Source: Heterocephalus glaber (Eukaryota > Chordata > Mammalia > Rodentia > Bathyergidae). Taken from it: a stretch of 64,000 bases of DNA. Location of the stretch: positions 10,629,329-10,693,328 of the forward strand of contig NW_004624804.1 of the NCBI RefSeq assembly GCF_000247695.1. Reading direction: 5' to 3'. Under the pieces are notes generated by a model. The model made no database searches. It was not told where the DNA came from and was given only the letters and a program-made list of their open reading frames with translations. The translations under genes were made by a program, and so were the position numbers. Below are positions 48,464-63,635 of the stretch, piece after piece. The first letter of the stretch is position 1. The number at the start of each line of letters is the position of its first letter.

Positions 48464-49199
48464 CAGTGTAAACAGAAACCACAGTGTTCTATCCACCATC
48501 CCAATACTACAAAACCAGTGTTGGCCTAGGGCAAAGTCTTTCATACCAGGAGCTACAGTGAGAAAACAAAAAAATCCTGCCTAAAGCCACATCAGTAGGA
48601 CCATCCTAAAACTATAACAAGTCAGACCAAGCTAGCAGTTTCACTTGCGCATACATACACCCAGAGATGTAGTTCTCAATCAGCTGTGATTTTCCTGTAC
48701 AGAAAACATCTGACAGAGACACTTTTGTCTTAGTTGGGATGTTGCTACAGGCATCTAATAAGTGGAGGGCAAGGGAGTTGTTAAACATTACTGAAAGTAT
48801 ATGATGTTCCCACGACAAAGATGTCAGTATGTCCAAAATGTCAATAGTGCCAAAGTAGAGACATCTTGCTGTACAGAAATGCTTCTCTGTAAGAATACAT
48901 GTGCAATGCAGTTCTTCACCTTCCTAACCTCATGGCTGCTCATGGAAAAACTGCAAACAATTCAGATGCCATAAACAGAAGAATGGATAAATACAATGCA
49001 GTATATGAAATAACAGACTAATAGTAACTTTAAAAATGAATCAGAGCTACATGTAATGGACAGCTTCCAAATGCAAACCAGAGATACACACAGACTACAA
49101 CTCTACTTGTATAAACAATATTACACATTTTATGACTGCATATATAGTTAGAAGTATAAAAACATAAAGTGGGAAGAAAGGCAACAAATTTATGATATA

Positions 49200-49369
49200 A
49201 ACTGGGCCTGGTGGCACATGCCTGTAATCCCAGCACTCTGGGAGGCTGGAGCAAGAGAATGGCAAGTTTGAGCCAAGCCTATGAAATTTTGCAAGTTAGC
49301 AAGACCCTGTCTCAAAATAAAGAGTTGGGAATGTAGCCCAGTACAAAGGCCCTGGTTTAATTACCAGTA

Positions 49370-49400
<31 letters not shown>
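49200..49400 (+). mobile_element. Composite B1 + ID-like SINE ending in (CA)n
   Basis: Old dimer whose tail has become a CA microsatellite (about 49371-49400). Confidence 0.8.
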
Positions 49401-49402
<2 letters not shown>

Positions 49403-50399
49403 ATAGCGGCTACCTTTGAGGAAAAAAGATGAATGGAAGAAAGATTCATGTGGTACTTCACAGCCTTACCTATCGTGTTTATTTCGATTTTTAAATAGAA
49501 CTGAAGCAAACAGACAAAAGGCTAACATATGTTAATAGTGAAGTGTAGGAACATGAGCACCCGTTACTATTTTCCAAAAATAAAACTGAGCCATATATCA
49601 GCAACTTCCCATCCTCTCCAAAAGTTCTCGGAAACAATGATGGACGACTCTAATAAAAGCCACAAACTCCTTAAGTAAATAAATTAATTTAGTCTTCTAG
49701 GCTTTTAAAATAAACTAATAATCACTTTCCCTAGTTTCATTTTAAACTCTCCCATTACAACTGGGGTTTGCCGCTCTGGTTAGAATGTTACAGGTGACCT
49801 TTACACAGGCCTCTTCTTTTCCACTCTTCAGCCTCTCCTATCTCGGTTGCTCAACCACCACAGCCAGTTGTCCTCCGTGGTCTCACACAGGCTATTTCTT
49901 TGAACTTCTTCTCGGGTGACTTGACTCAATTTCCATGACTTGTGGCATTCCCAAGGTTCCTGCACAGTTTCAGCAATCACAATTTTGTTGCACTCTGACA
50001 AAGGAGCTTTTTCTCATGTCTAATACTCCTAACCGTTTTCCCTTTATTCCTTTATTTCTTCCTGAAAGTAGTCATGCTATTGAAATTCTACCGCAACTCT
50101 GTAATGGGGGTGGGGGGGGAGTGGTAAATAATAGGATAGGGAAGAAGAGTCTGTTCACAAATACGGGCTAAAGAGAGATGAAAGGCCAAATCCACAGTTA
50201 ACAAAGCAAAAATAGAAGTCTGACAGAAACAGCTATGAATAAGCCAAGACTTATTTATATGTACCTCTGGGAGAAGCTAGATTTTAACGTGGCGTTCCCG
50301 AAACCACGTCTGTTCCCTATGCTCTTTCCCCATCCTCCTCCTCCCCTAGTTGCAAAAGCAAACCTCAGCCTCTACCCTGGGCTGCAGGGCAGCTTGTAC

Positions 50400-51480
50400 A
50401 GTGAGCAGGGAAAGACAGGCAGGTGGGCGATCTCCCCAAGAACACCCGCGTCAGACCGGCTCTCCAGAAGGGCCGAGGGAAAGGGGCCGCGCAACTCCTT
50501 CGTCCTCCGCAATTCAGGGCTGTTTGTGTAGTCCTACAATTTCTTAAATCTCCTTGCGGTCGATGGCAGGTTCGTCACCGGTGAAGGAGTACTTCCAACA
50601 CAGAAAATCTCCTCAGGCTGCCGACACTCTTCCCTTCAAGCGGCGGCTCCAGGTCTTCCTGAAGGGCACTTTCAGCCTCCGCACTCACGTCTTCTTCAGC
50701 CGCAGCTCAACAGCTCCGCCTCTCTCCCCCAGGGGCTCCAAGGCCCCTTCCCCGACCCCGGCCACCCCCTACCCCCCACCCCGGGACCGGTCCGCCAAGC
50801 AGCTAACCCAGCCGACCTCTGTCCGCGGCGCCCGGGACTCAAGCGGCCTTCAGCGCGCGCGGGCGCCCCACACTCCGTGACACCTTCCCGCCGAGCCCGG
50901 GCCCGCAGAGCGCGCGCGGGCGGCCCTCTCCGAGGCCCTTGGCGGGCGCTGCAGCCCCGCGCCGACCCCCGGGACCACGCCGCCTGCCCCGCGACTCGTG
51001 CGCGGGTGAAGCCCTCCATCCCGCCACCTGAGCTCGCCCCTCCCCGCCGCCCCGGCCCCGCGGCCCGCGCCGAGCCCACCCCGATACCGCCCCCAGCCCA
51101 GCCACTCCCCCGCGCCCCCGGCCCGCACTCACCCGCCTCCCTCCGCCGCGCAGCCGAACCTGCCGGCAGGGACGCCTGACAGCGACCCAATCGGAGCGCG
51201 ACTTCTTTGCAGTGTCACCAATCAGCGAAGGGGGAGCACCGGCGGCAGGGTCAGGTTGCGTTGGCCGGCGCTTCGCGCGGACGAGGGTAGCCCCCAGTGG
51301 CGCTGGCGGGGAGTACAGCTGATGCCCCTCGGCCTTGAGTTTGTGAGTTCGTCTCCACAGTCCCAGTCCAGGCGCTTGGGCTCGGGTGGAGACCTTCTGT
51401 GGGACCGGGACGCGGGCTTGGGAGCGAAATCCGGGGGGAAGAGGCAGAGTTTGCGCCTTTGCACTTCCTTGAGGGCAAAA
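50400..51480 (-). promoter_or_regulatory. PPIP5K1: CpG island, PPIP5K1 promoter
   Basis: Abrupt rise in GC and CpG density, maximal at about 50.85-51.18 kb, with no TATA box. A pair of CCAAT boxes (NF-Y type) 31 bp apart lies at its telomere-side half. Long ORFs on both strands (for example - strand 50839-51573) are by-products of GC richness. Position matches the 5' end of the minus-strand gene. Confidence 0.75.
51133..51200 (-). other. PPIP5K1: Probable PPIP5K1 first exon (non-coding)
   Basis: Within the CpG island a strong minus-strand donor (GGCGG|gtgagt) lies at 51132. The GC-rich sequence just upstream is the best candidate for exon 1; its 5' limit is a guess. Two CCAAT boxes (51187-51191 and 51218-51222) lie at the upstream edge. 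Confidence 0.45.
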
Positions 51481-51674
51481 CCGGCTCTTTTGTAAGATAA
51501 AATGTGGTACATATAGGTAAAGAGCCAGTAATATAGGCTGAAAATGTAAGATGTAAAGAGGAGTGACAGGCAATAAAAAAAAGAAGAGAGGGAGAGAGAG
51601 AAGCAGATGAGAAAATTAAAGGAAGAGACAGAGAGACTTAATTATGAAGCATCCAAGAAAATGGGTGACCATGG

Positions 51675-51790
51675 AAGACTGGACACGTTGGAACTTCGGA
51701 GCTGGGTTCGAATTCTAGCCTTATCTTTAACAGCTGTGCATCTTTGGGCTAGTTACTTACCTTCCCGGACCCTCCATTTTTTCTAATCGG
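51675..51790 (+). mobile_element. MIR-type SINE (ancient)
   Basis: Sense MIR core (gggttcgaattctagcc, ctttgggctagttacttac). Confidence 0.7.
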
Positions 51791-52384
51791 TGGTAGTGGG
51801 ATTAAACCCTTATTTGTATAGAGTTGATTATGTGAAAGCCGTCTGTTGATGTTTGCATTGTTCCTATTGTCAAACTTGCAGCTTCCCCTGGGTTTCCTGG
51901 GTCAGGACAGCCAAGTTCCTGGGGTCTTCTCTGCAGCCTTAGGAATCTTGGCACTCTCTCAACCAGGTGTCTTCTGGTACTGACCCCCAAGGCCTCCTGA
52001 TCAGAGAAAGATGATTCTAAAGACTGCCTCCACCTCTCAAGTCCTTCAAACACTGTTATAGCCTCTCCCAGGTATTTACCTATTACTGCATGTATTGATC
52101 TCCTGGTTCCCAGGCATCAGGGAATGAAGTCAGGAACCGGAGAGAAGGTTAGGGGAGTTTTATTGGGAATAGGAAAAGTAACTCTGGATTTCCAGGAAAA
52201 TCCCAGGTGGGTGGTTCATGGCCCCTCCATTCCAGAGCTAATTATAGATGAACAGAGCACAGGAATTGCTCAGTTGTTTTGTGGCGACCTATCACAGGTG
52301 ACTCTGTGGATTTAAAATGACCCATTGGATCTCAGGCTTCTAACTCAGTTCTTCAACATACAGAGTTAAAAGGAATCTGGTTTG

Positions 52385-52532
52385 TTTGTTTTTTGAGACA
52401 AGGTCTCACTATGTAGTTCAGGCTGGCCTTGAACTCACTATGTGGTCCAGGCTGGCCTCAAACACACAGTCATCCTCCTGCCTCAGCCTCCAAAGTACTG
52501 AGATTACAGGTGTACAGCACCACACTTGGTTT
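52385..52532 (-). mobile_element. B1-like SINE
   Basis: Full length; flanked by ggaatctgg repeats. Confidence 0.9.
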
Positions 52533-52694
52533 GGAATCTGGGATTTTAAAGGGAAAAAACTGCTTATTTTGCACTTTAATTTTCTCAGAGTTCAGGAGCT
52601 AAGGATGTGGTCTGCATCTCATGTGTCTGAGGAAGCTCATCCTTGGTCCAAAGTCCTAGTTTACCATCTATTCTTTTTTAATTCTTATCAATGT

Positions 52695-52853
52695 AGTAGG
52701 GCATGGTGGCGAATGCCTGTACTTGGGAAGCACTTGGGAAGCTAAGGCAGGAGGATCACTGTGAGTCTGAGGCCAGCTTTGGCTACATAGTGAGTTCAAG
52801 GCCAGCCCGAATTACAAAATGAGCCCCTGTCTCAAAAAAAGCAAAACAAAAAA
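52695..52853 (+). mobile_element. B1-like SINE with 14-bp target duplication
   Basis: Flanked by attcttatcaatgt (52681-52694) and attcttatcgatgt (52854-52867). Confidence 0.92.
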
Positions 52854-53529
52854 ATTCTTATCGATGTGGCTGGCCACCCAACTCTACCTTAAGCCCCTCC
52901 CCTATTAGCTGCCTCACTCATAAGCTAAGTAAACTATTTTCTACACTGGGTTCAATCTCCAGAACCACCAAAAGAAGAAAAAAGGTATACAAATATATGT
53001 GTCTTCTCAGCAGAGCTGTTATGCCGATTTGGGCAGCTACTCTCCAAACTTGAGTAATTTTCTACATCTTCTAGATGTCTTTTTTCTCTTTCTCTTCTTA
53101 ATTCCCTCATCCCACTCCCTATGTTCTTGTCACCCTATCAGTCAAATAACAACCCTGCTGCTCTGGAAGATGACCTCCCCCTTTTTTCTGGGTAAATATA
53201 CATAATTCCAAGGACTGGTAGTTATATTTACTTACTCATAGCTACTCCTTAACCTAGGTAATGAGCACCTGCAGCACAGGTAATATTTTCTATCCCTCCC
53301 AGAGTAATCACACTCCAACTGCAGAGCTCAACCTGTTCCCTGATATTTGCTGTTTTACCAGGAGAAGGAGTTAAGAGAGGTGGTTAGCCTTTAAGGGTAC
53401 CCACAGACAAGGGAGGCAGGAAAGAAAGGCATAAGGGAGGTGAGATGAGTCATCAGTGAGGTCAGAGGCCAATGTGAAGGGAACTTCTCTTCCTCAAATA
53501 CTGACTCTTAAACTCCCAGGAGTCTCACT

Positions 53530-53671
53530 GTCTGAGACAGGGTTTCACTATGTAGTTCAGGCCGGCCTTAAATTCTCTAGGTAACCCAGGCTGGCTTCGA
53601 ACTTGTGGCAAACCTCCTGCCTCGGTCTCCCAAGCACTGGGATCACAGACTTGAGCTACCATACCTGGCTC
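53530..53671 (-). mobile_element. B1-like SINE
   Basis: Flanked by tctcactgtct repeats. Confidence 0.9.
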
Positions 53672-54129
53672 AAGCATCTCACTGTCTTGTGGGCATACCA
53701 TCAGGAGGAGAAGGGAGGGACTCAGAGTCTACTCACCTTAATTGACCCTCCACACTGAAACCAAACATCCCCCCTTTTTTTGTTGCCAGCATCAGATTTA
53801 TTTTTGTATTTATTTTAAAGTCTTTGTCAAGTTAATTATAACAAACATCCATTCATTCTCCCTCCTGCCAGGCCATGCCACAGCCAAGTCCCAGTGTGGA
53901 AACAAAGCCCTCCCGGATCTGAATGTGCACCGGCTTTATGCGGGGGGAGGCAGAGATTCTCTGATGGCCTGATGCCCTAGGACACCAGTCTTCTTTGCAC
54001 TCTGGATTACAGAGCTTTAGGGGGCTGGGAGAGGAACACAGGTGGGGCCTGGAGGCCTGTGCCTGCCTGTTCCTTTCCACGCCCAGTCCTGTCACCACAC
54101 CCTTCTCCTCTCCTCCCTTTCTGTTCCCC

Positions 54130-54243
54130 GGCAGCCCAGGAACTGTGTACGGAGCCGGAGCGCCGGAGCTGAGGAGAAGGACAAGGAGGAGCAAGCTAAC
54201 GAGTCCAGCTCAACCCCAGCTTCACACCCCGTGCACCCAGCAG
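54130..54243 (+). other. CKMT1: Probable CKMT1 first exon (non-coding)
   Basis: GC-rich sequence ending in a donor CCAGCAG|gtaggc at 54244, about 0.85 kb before the acceptor of the start-codon exon. The transcription start is not defined by any TATA box; the upstream limit is approximate. Confidence 0.5.
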
Positions 54244-55114
54244 GTAGGCAGGCAAGCTTCACAGACTGGCGGAGGGAAGCCTGTGAGTGCGGAGAGGTCT
54301 GAGTTGGCAAAGAGAAAGCAAAGGGTCAAAGGTGGGGAAGGGGACCGGGAGAAGTGTGGGGGAAGTGGGTAGGGGCCTGGAGGAGGCGGTAGGAAGTAGC
54401 AGGGCCCAGAGCTGAGGGGAGTAGGGAGGGAGACGCGGCAGGGACGGGATCTGACTGGGTATTTCCTGATTGCTCTCAGGGAATTTCTTCTCAGCCTTGT
54501 TGGGAAAGCACAAGTGAGGCCTGTGGCTGGGAGGGGCCTTGGTGCTCTTCCTGGTCCTCAGGAAAAGGTGACCTTGAGCCCGAGGGTGGCTTTCCCAGCG
54601 GGGCTCGAACCCTGTGCCTTCTCTGCGTCTTTATTCCGCAGTTTCCTCGCCGCCGCCTCCCCCGGGAAGATGGGGAAGTCGACAGCAGAGGGATTGGGCA
54701 GTCGCCCTCTCACGCTCACAAAATAGAAGGCTCTCGGGGATTTCGGGTTGGGACGAGGGGCTGGGGGGGGTGTTCTGGCGCGCCAGCCCCGTGGTGCTGT
54801 CCTTCGCTCGGTGCTGAAATCCGGGCTCTGTGTCCCAGGGGGTCTCGCACCCTGTGGCGGGGAGGGAGCCGCGTCCCCTAGGCACCTGCCCGCTGCTGCC
54901 GCCCACGCCAGGCCCGGCCCGCATCCCACACGCGGTGGAGGGCGGGGCCTGGAGCCCCACCCCCGGGCGCTGCGTCTCGGCCGTCTCGGCCTGCTCCCGC
55001 CAGCCCCAGCCGCTGCGCCTCTCCTGCACCCCGGCCCCAGCTCCGCCCCGGTCCCCGTCGGCCCTACTGCATCCTCCCTCCTGACCGTCTCACCAGGTCC
55101 TGCTCCCGGGAGCC

Positions 55115-59751
<4,637 letters not shown>

Positions 59752-59885
59752 CTCAGCATCTCCAGCAGATGACTCAAGATCCCCAGGACTTCTGCCCATT
59801 TAGGGGTGGATAATTCTACTTGCCCTGAACCTGTCCCCCCCACCCCCCGCCTCCATCCTAGTAAAGACTCCTTGCTATTCTCCAG
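59752..59885 (+). terminator. CKMT1: CKMT1 3'UTR and AGTAAA polyadenylation signal
   Basis: Short 3'UTR. The variant signal AGTAAA at 59860-59865 is followed about 20 nt later by a GT-rich stretch (ctgtctgtgttgttc). No AATAAA lies closer. Confidence 0.6.
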
Positions 59886-59889
59886 CTGT

Positions 59890-60130
59890 CTGTGTTGTTC
59901 TATTGGTGGGATGAGGAGGAGCAGCCTCCAGGAAATGAAAAGAAACAGTGGGGGTTTTTTTAATGATGGCAGGAGACTAGATACAGCATGCCAGGAAAGC
60001 TGGTTCTCAGGTGGGTGGAAAGCATTAGCATTTACCCATATTCTTCACCAGCTTCCTGAGAATAATTAAAATGCACTTTATTCATTATGATGTAATGTTT
60101 CTCTCCACAGCAGTCTCCCCCAACTATAAA
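59890..60130. other. Spacer between CKMT1 and the STRC remnant
   Basis: About 240 bp with no exon or repeat recognised. The two loci are tail to tail. Confidence 0.5.
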
Positions 60131-60137
60131 GACAGGC

Positions 60138-61286
60138 TCACAGCAGGTGTCAGGAAAGCTGATGGTCAGTGCTAGGGCTCAGGACAGTTGTGGCTGGTTT
60201 TGGAGACCCCAGGCTGAGTTTCAACCTATAGTGAGGCAAGGACAGAAGGAACATCACAGTTTTGCTCCCCAGGATCCACTGATACTTAGAAACTAGCTTA
60301 GTACCTGTAGGCCCCTTCACTTGAGGGATCTCCCTTCGTGGTGGGGATGGGGGGGGGTGTCCTAAGGCCCAGACAGATGAAATTAGGGCTTAGATTCTGG
60401 GTCAAGAGACAGGGTTAAGGTGTGCAGTTGGGAACTCACTCTGATGTTCTCGGCTCTCCCTTCATGCTGAGCCCATGCAATAGCTCATCACTGCTCAGGA
60501 CTCAAGCCATTTACTCAGATGACAGGCACAGGCTGAACACTGGTGAGACTATATAGCTAGGTGGGACTGAAAACCACCTGGAGGTAGGGACAGGAATCCG
60601 TGCATCCAGTAGCCCCCCGACTCTCCTGTCATCACCCCAGACCCCAGTCCATCGAAGTTTACAGCAATTTAGGGGCAAGGATGACAAAAATGGTTAAGAG
60701 AGGTCAAGAGCCAAGTCTAGAATCCTAGCTGTTGAAGAAAGGAAGGTGCATCTAAATGTCATAGACTGTCCTCCTCTTCATACCTACAGACTGTCTCCCC
60801 TACGCCCCCAAAGGACCCTACCACAGGTCTTCCCTAATAGGTCTCGAGCCCCTGACTTAAATACAGTGGGCCCTCAAGTTAGACCGGCCTGACATACGAA
60901 CAACTTGGGTTAATTAGGTTAATGAAAAATTCATCTGCCTCTTGTTATTTACAGTGTATACCCAGGTAAACATACAGATTTCAGCTGTATTGACTTAGAA
61001 CCAACTTGAGTTACAACTAGCCCTCAGGAACTGATTGAGTTGGTAAGTCAAGGGTCCACTGTATTTCCTCAGACTTCCACCTTCAGAAATCCAGGACAGT
61101 CCTCTGCCCAGTCCACCCAGAGTATGGAAGCCAAACCCTGGCAACTAGCACCAGCAGTGGCCCAGCCTCCCCACCTGCTGTTGTGCCGATTTCGGTGAAG
61201 ATCTCAGGCCCACAGTTAATGACTGGGCCAAAGCCACCAGGCAGCACAAGGAAGTCGGCCAAAGCCTCTAACTGTCCCCCAGAGCA
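60138..61286 (-). pseudogene. STRC: STRC (stereocilin) 3'-end remnant, four decayed exons with introns
   Basis: Minus-strand remnants of the last STRC exons in correct order. 61175-61286 is open ([26 protein letters not shown]) with acceptor cctgttttcag and donor GCAG|gtgggg. 60663-60728 matches the next exon (LDLAL) but has lost about 35 nt and carries a further 1-nt loss. 60440-60577 begins VVFSP after cctacctccag, then has TAG/TGA stops and indels but keeps AIAWAQHEG. 60138-60225 starts after cactatag, has TGA where Arg is expected, keeps the Ala-Trp-Gly-Leu-Gln match and loses frame before the stop. Kept introns exclude a retrocopy. Stereocilin links outer-hair-cell stereocilia. No upstream STRC exon was found to 63 kb. 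It could be a unitary loss or one dead copy of a duplicated locus, as with human STRCP1. Recognised from remembered human protein. Confidence 0.85.
60864..61061. mobile_element. pogo/Tigger-like MITE, about 198 bp
   Basis: Imperfect terminal inverted repeats (left CAGTGGGCCCTCAAGTTA, right end reads CAGTGGACCCTTGACTTA on the other strand) flanked by TA on both sides (862-863 and 1062-1063 within the 60-61 kb block). No transposase ORF. It sits in a STRC pseudogene intron. Confidence 0.7.
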
Positions 61287-61289
61287 CTG

Positions 61290-62985
61290 AAAACAGGTTT
61301 CCCAGGAAGAGAGTTGCTTGGCTATGAAAGAGTAGGAAGGAAGGGAGAATTCCCTTTGGTGACGGGCTGAGGTCATGAGACTAGAGAAGAGATAACCAAA
61401 GTGCTTCCTCCCTCCATGGGACAACTTCAAGATCCTGACTTCCCAGAGAGCCCTCAGCACCACCGCACTGTCCCTCTACAGGGGACCTCAACTCCTAACT
61501 GCTGCCATGCTGTAGCTCCTCTGGTCACAGCCCACAGAGCACACAGCCCAGGACTGTCAGGTGAATGAAGCCCAGGTGGTTCACATACCAACCACTCTGC
61601 CCTCAAAAAGTGAAGACCACAACCTGGAGCTAGGGAGGGGTGAGAGGCAGGGGCAGAGGATAAGGGGAGAAGTCATGGGGAATTAATGGGTGGGGCAGTG
61701 ACCAGGGAGTGGTAGGTAGTAGTGGATTCTATTCTTAAGATCAGAAGATACAATAGCCCTAGAGAAAGTCAAAGACACCCCCATTCCCTGAGAGAAAAAG
61801 AGGATAGAAAAAGAAGAGGGCTCAGAGGAAAATGGCAGGAGAATATTACTGTTTGTGGTTCAGGGACTCAGCGAATAAAGCAGTAGTGACCCAAGGTCAC
61901 TAGCATGAGTTACCAAGAAGATAGAAAGCGTGGGCAGGGAAGGTCTTCAGAAAGAGTCCTTGGGCCTTGGATAAGCTGGAAGATTGGGTCTAGGACAGAT
62001 GTTTGGGGAGTAGCCGAGAGGGAGGAGAACAATGGTACCTAGACAGAGCTCCAGCCCACTTCTGCCCCAAGGTACCCAGCACCCACCCCCATCCCTCCTG
62101 GGTCTGAGATCCCCGTAACCATGTCACTGCTCTCCTACAGGCATTTACTCTCTTTTTATGTTCTTTACTTCACTCTGGGGATCAAGGAAATAGCCTCAGT
62201 ATGTAGAGTGAATACTGGGCATCCAGCTTGCTCTATTTCATCCTACATCCATAACTGTGGTTTCCTAAATGACAGGAGAAGATAATGGGCTGGGAAGCTA
62301 AGAGAACTTTAAGGAAAAAGACACAGTAAAAGTGGGGACTCAGGGGTCCTGGAGACATGAAGTATATGGAATGGGCTGCCACTGATGATGGTGGTTAAGA
62401 TGCTCGGTATAGGATAAGTTAGAATCTAAAGTTCCCAAAGGTCCATACCCAAGAACAGGCTCCTGAAACAGCAGCCATCCCGCCTCTGTGGCAAAGGTCT
62501 CTCCTAGGAAGGAGCCCTACAGCTCTTTGTACCAGCTCCACAACCAACATAATGCATGGACAGTCTGTCCATTAAAGGCTCCTATTCCAGCAGCTGGACA
62601 ACAGGGGCACTCAGTTAAAACTGAGCCAAGTGGAGAAGGGACCCCGGGACCCCACATGCCCCAGACAGGCTGTAACATAAGACCAAGTCCTATGACCCTG
62701 GACTGGAACTGATATTAAATAAACAGTCCTGAGCTAATTATCACTATTTTCTTGAAGGGCGAGAACAAAAAGAGTGACATATTTCAAGTCTTCCTGAAAA
62801 GAAATAATCCTACCTGATCTAATGGGCTCAAAAACCCCAATACTCATATTATAGACAGTTAAGTTAGAAATTAGTAGGCAGTCAGAGTGGTTCAGGCCCC
62901 TGAGGAAGTCAGCGCAGAAGATAAGACACATCAAAATTGTGATTGGAGGCAAATTTTAAAGAGAGCCAGGCCTCAAGGTGGAGGC
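61290..62985. other. No recognised gene
   Basis: About 1.7 kb beyond the STRC remnant. I found no further stereocilin exon, no young SINE and no supported ORF. Further upstream STRC exons are either lost or too decayed to see by eye. Confidence 0.4.
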
Positions 62986-62989
62986 CTGA

Positions 62990-63480
62990 TGGCCAGGCCT
63001 GCAGGCCTCCCTGGAGATAAAGAGCAGCTTGAGCTTACACTGTAACCAGCGCTGCCTGGTCCAGGGGCCAGAGAGTACACTGGACTTACAGATGGGTGAC
63101 CAGGACATCCTGGTCTCTAACCCTATTCCTTTCTAGGAGTCCCTTTGTTCTTTCTACAGTAGAAGTTATAGATAAGCTAAGATTAATGCTGCAGGCCATA
63201 CACCCTTGCTGCATGCCTTGCTTCCCTATTAGATCAATATTAACTAAGCAACTGTACTTGTAATCCTATAGGTAGTTTGACCCTTAGCTACCCAAGTTGT
63301 GATCTTGCTATATAAAATACCCTTGAACAAAGAGCCTCGACAGCCACTCACTTTCGGGATCCCTTCTGTCGCTCAGGAGATTTCTCTTAATAAACCTTTC
63401 CTGCTCTTAACCTCTTTTGTCCTCAAGTCCATTCTTCAGTATCCAGAGACATGAATGCAGCACAGCTGATATCTAACAGG
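62990..63480 (+). mobile_element. Solo LTR-like sequence (ERV1/gammaretrovirus-like)
   Basis: Has LTR architecture: a TATA box (tatataaaat, about 63309), then a segment starting near tcactttcgggatccc, and AATAAA at 63389-63394, ending about 63480 in aacA. No gag, pol or env is adjacent. Boundaries, especially the 5' one, are approximate. Confidence 0.5.
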
Positions 63481-63635
63481 GTGGGAGTAACTCCTCACAA
63501 CACTAAGTGTTATTAAAATTTTCTTATCCCTCTTTCACAAATGAGGAACTTGGGTTTTCTGATGCACAGTCCAGTATCTTTCACCTCATCCAGGCCATTG
63601 GGATTCTAAATTACCTCAGAAATTTTGTGTTGGCT

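Larger units (their letters stand above)
51485..54090. other. Intergenic region between divergent PPIP5K1 and CKMT1
   Basis: About 2.6 kb with no convincing exon. It holds a purine-rich tract (51575-51650), a sense MIR (51675-51790), three B1-like SINEs (52385-52532, 52695-52853, 53530-53671) and an ID remnant near 52945-52985. Confidence 0.6.

Noticed and set aside
49371..49400. CRISPR-like or satellite array
   Set aside because: It is a simple CA microsatellite derived from a SINE tail; no spaced repeats exist anywhere in the window.
50839..51573. 244-codon minus-strand ORF in the CpG island
   Set aside because: Composition-driven open frame in GC-rich promoter sequence, Arg/Gly/Ala-rich, crossing the predicted first-exon donor.
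60138..61286. Functional STRC 3' end or processed retrocopy
   Set aside because: Stops and indels in three of four exons exclude function; retained introns exclude a retrocopy.
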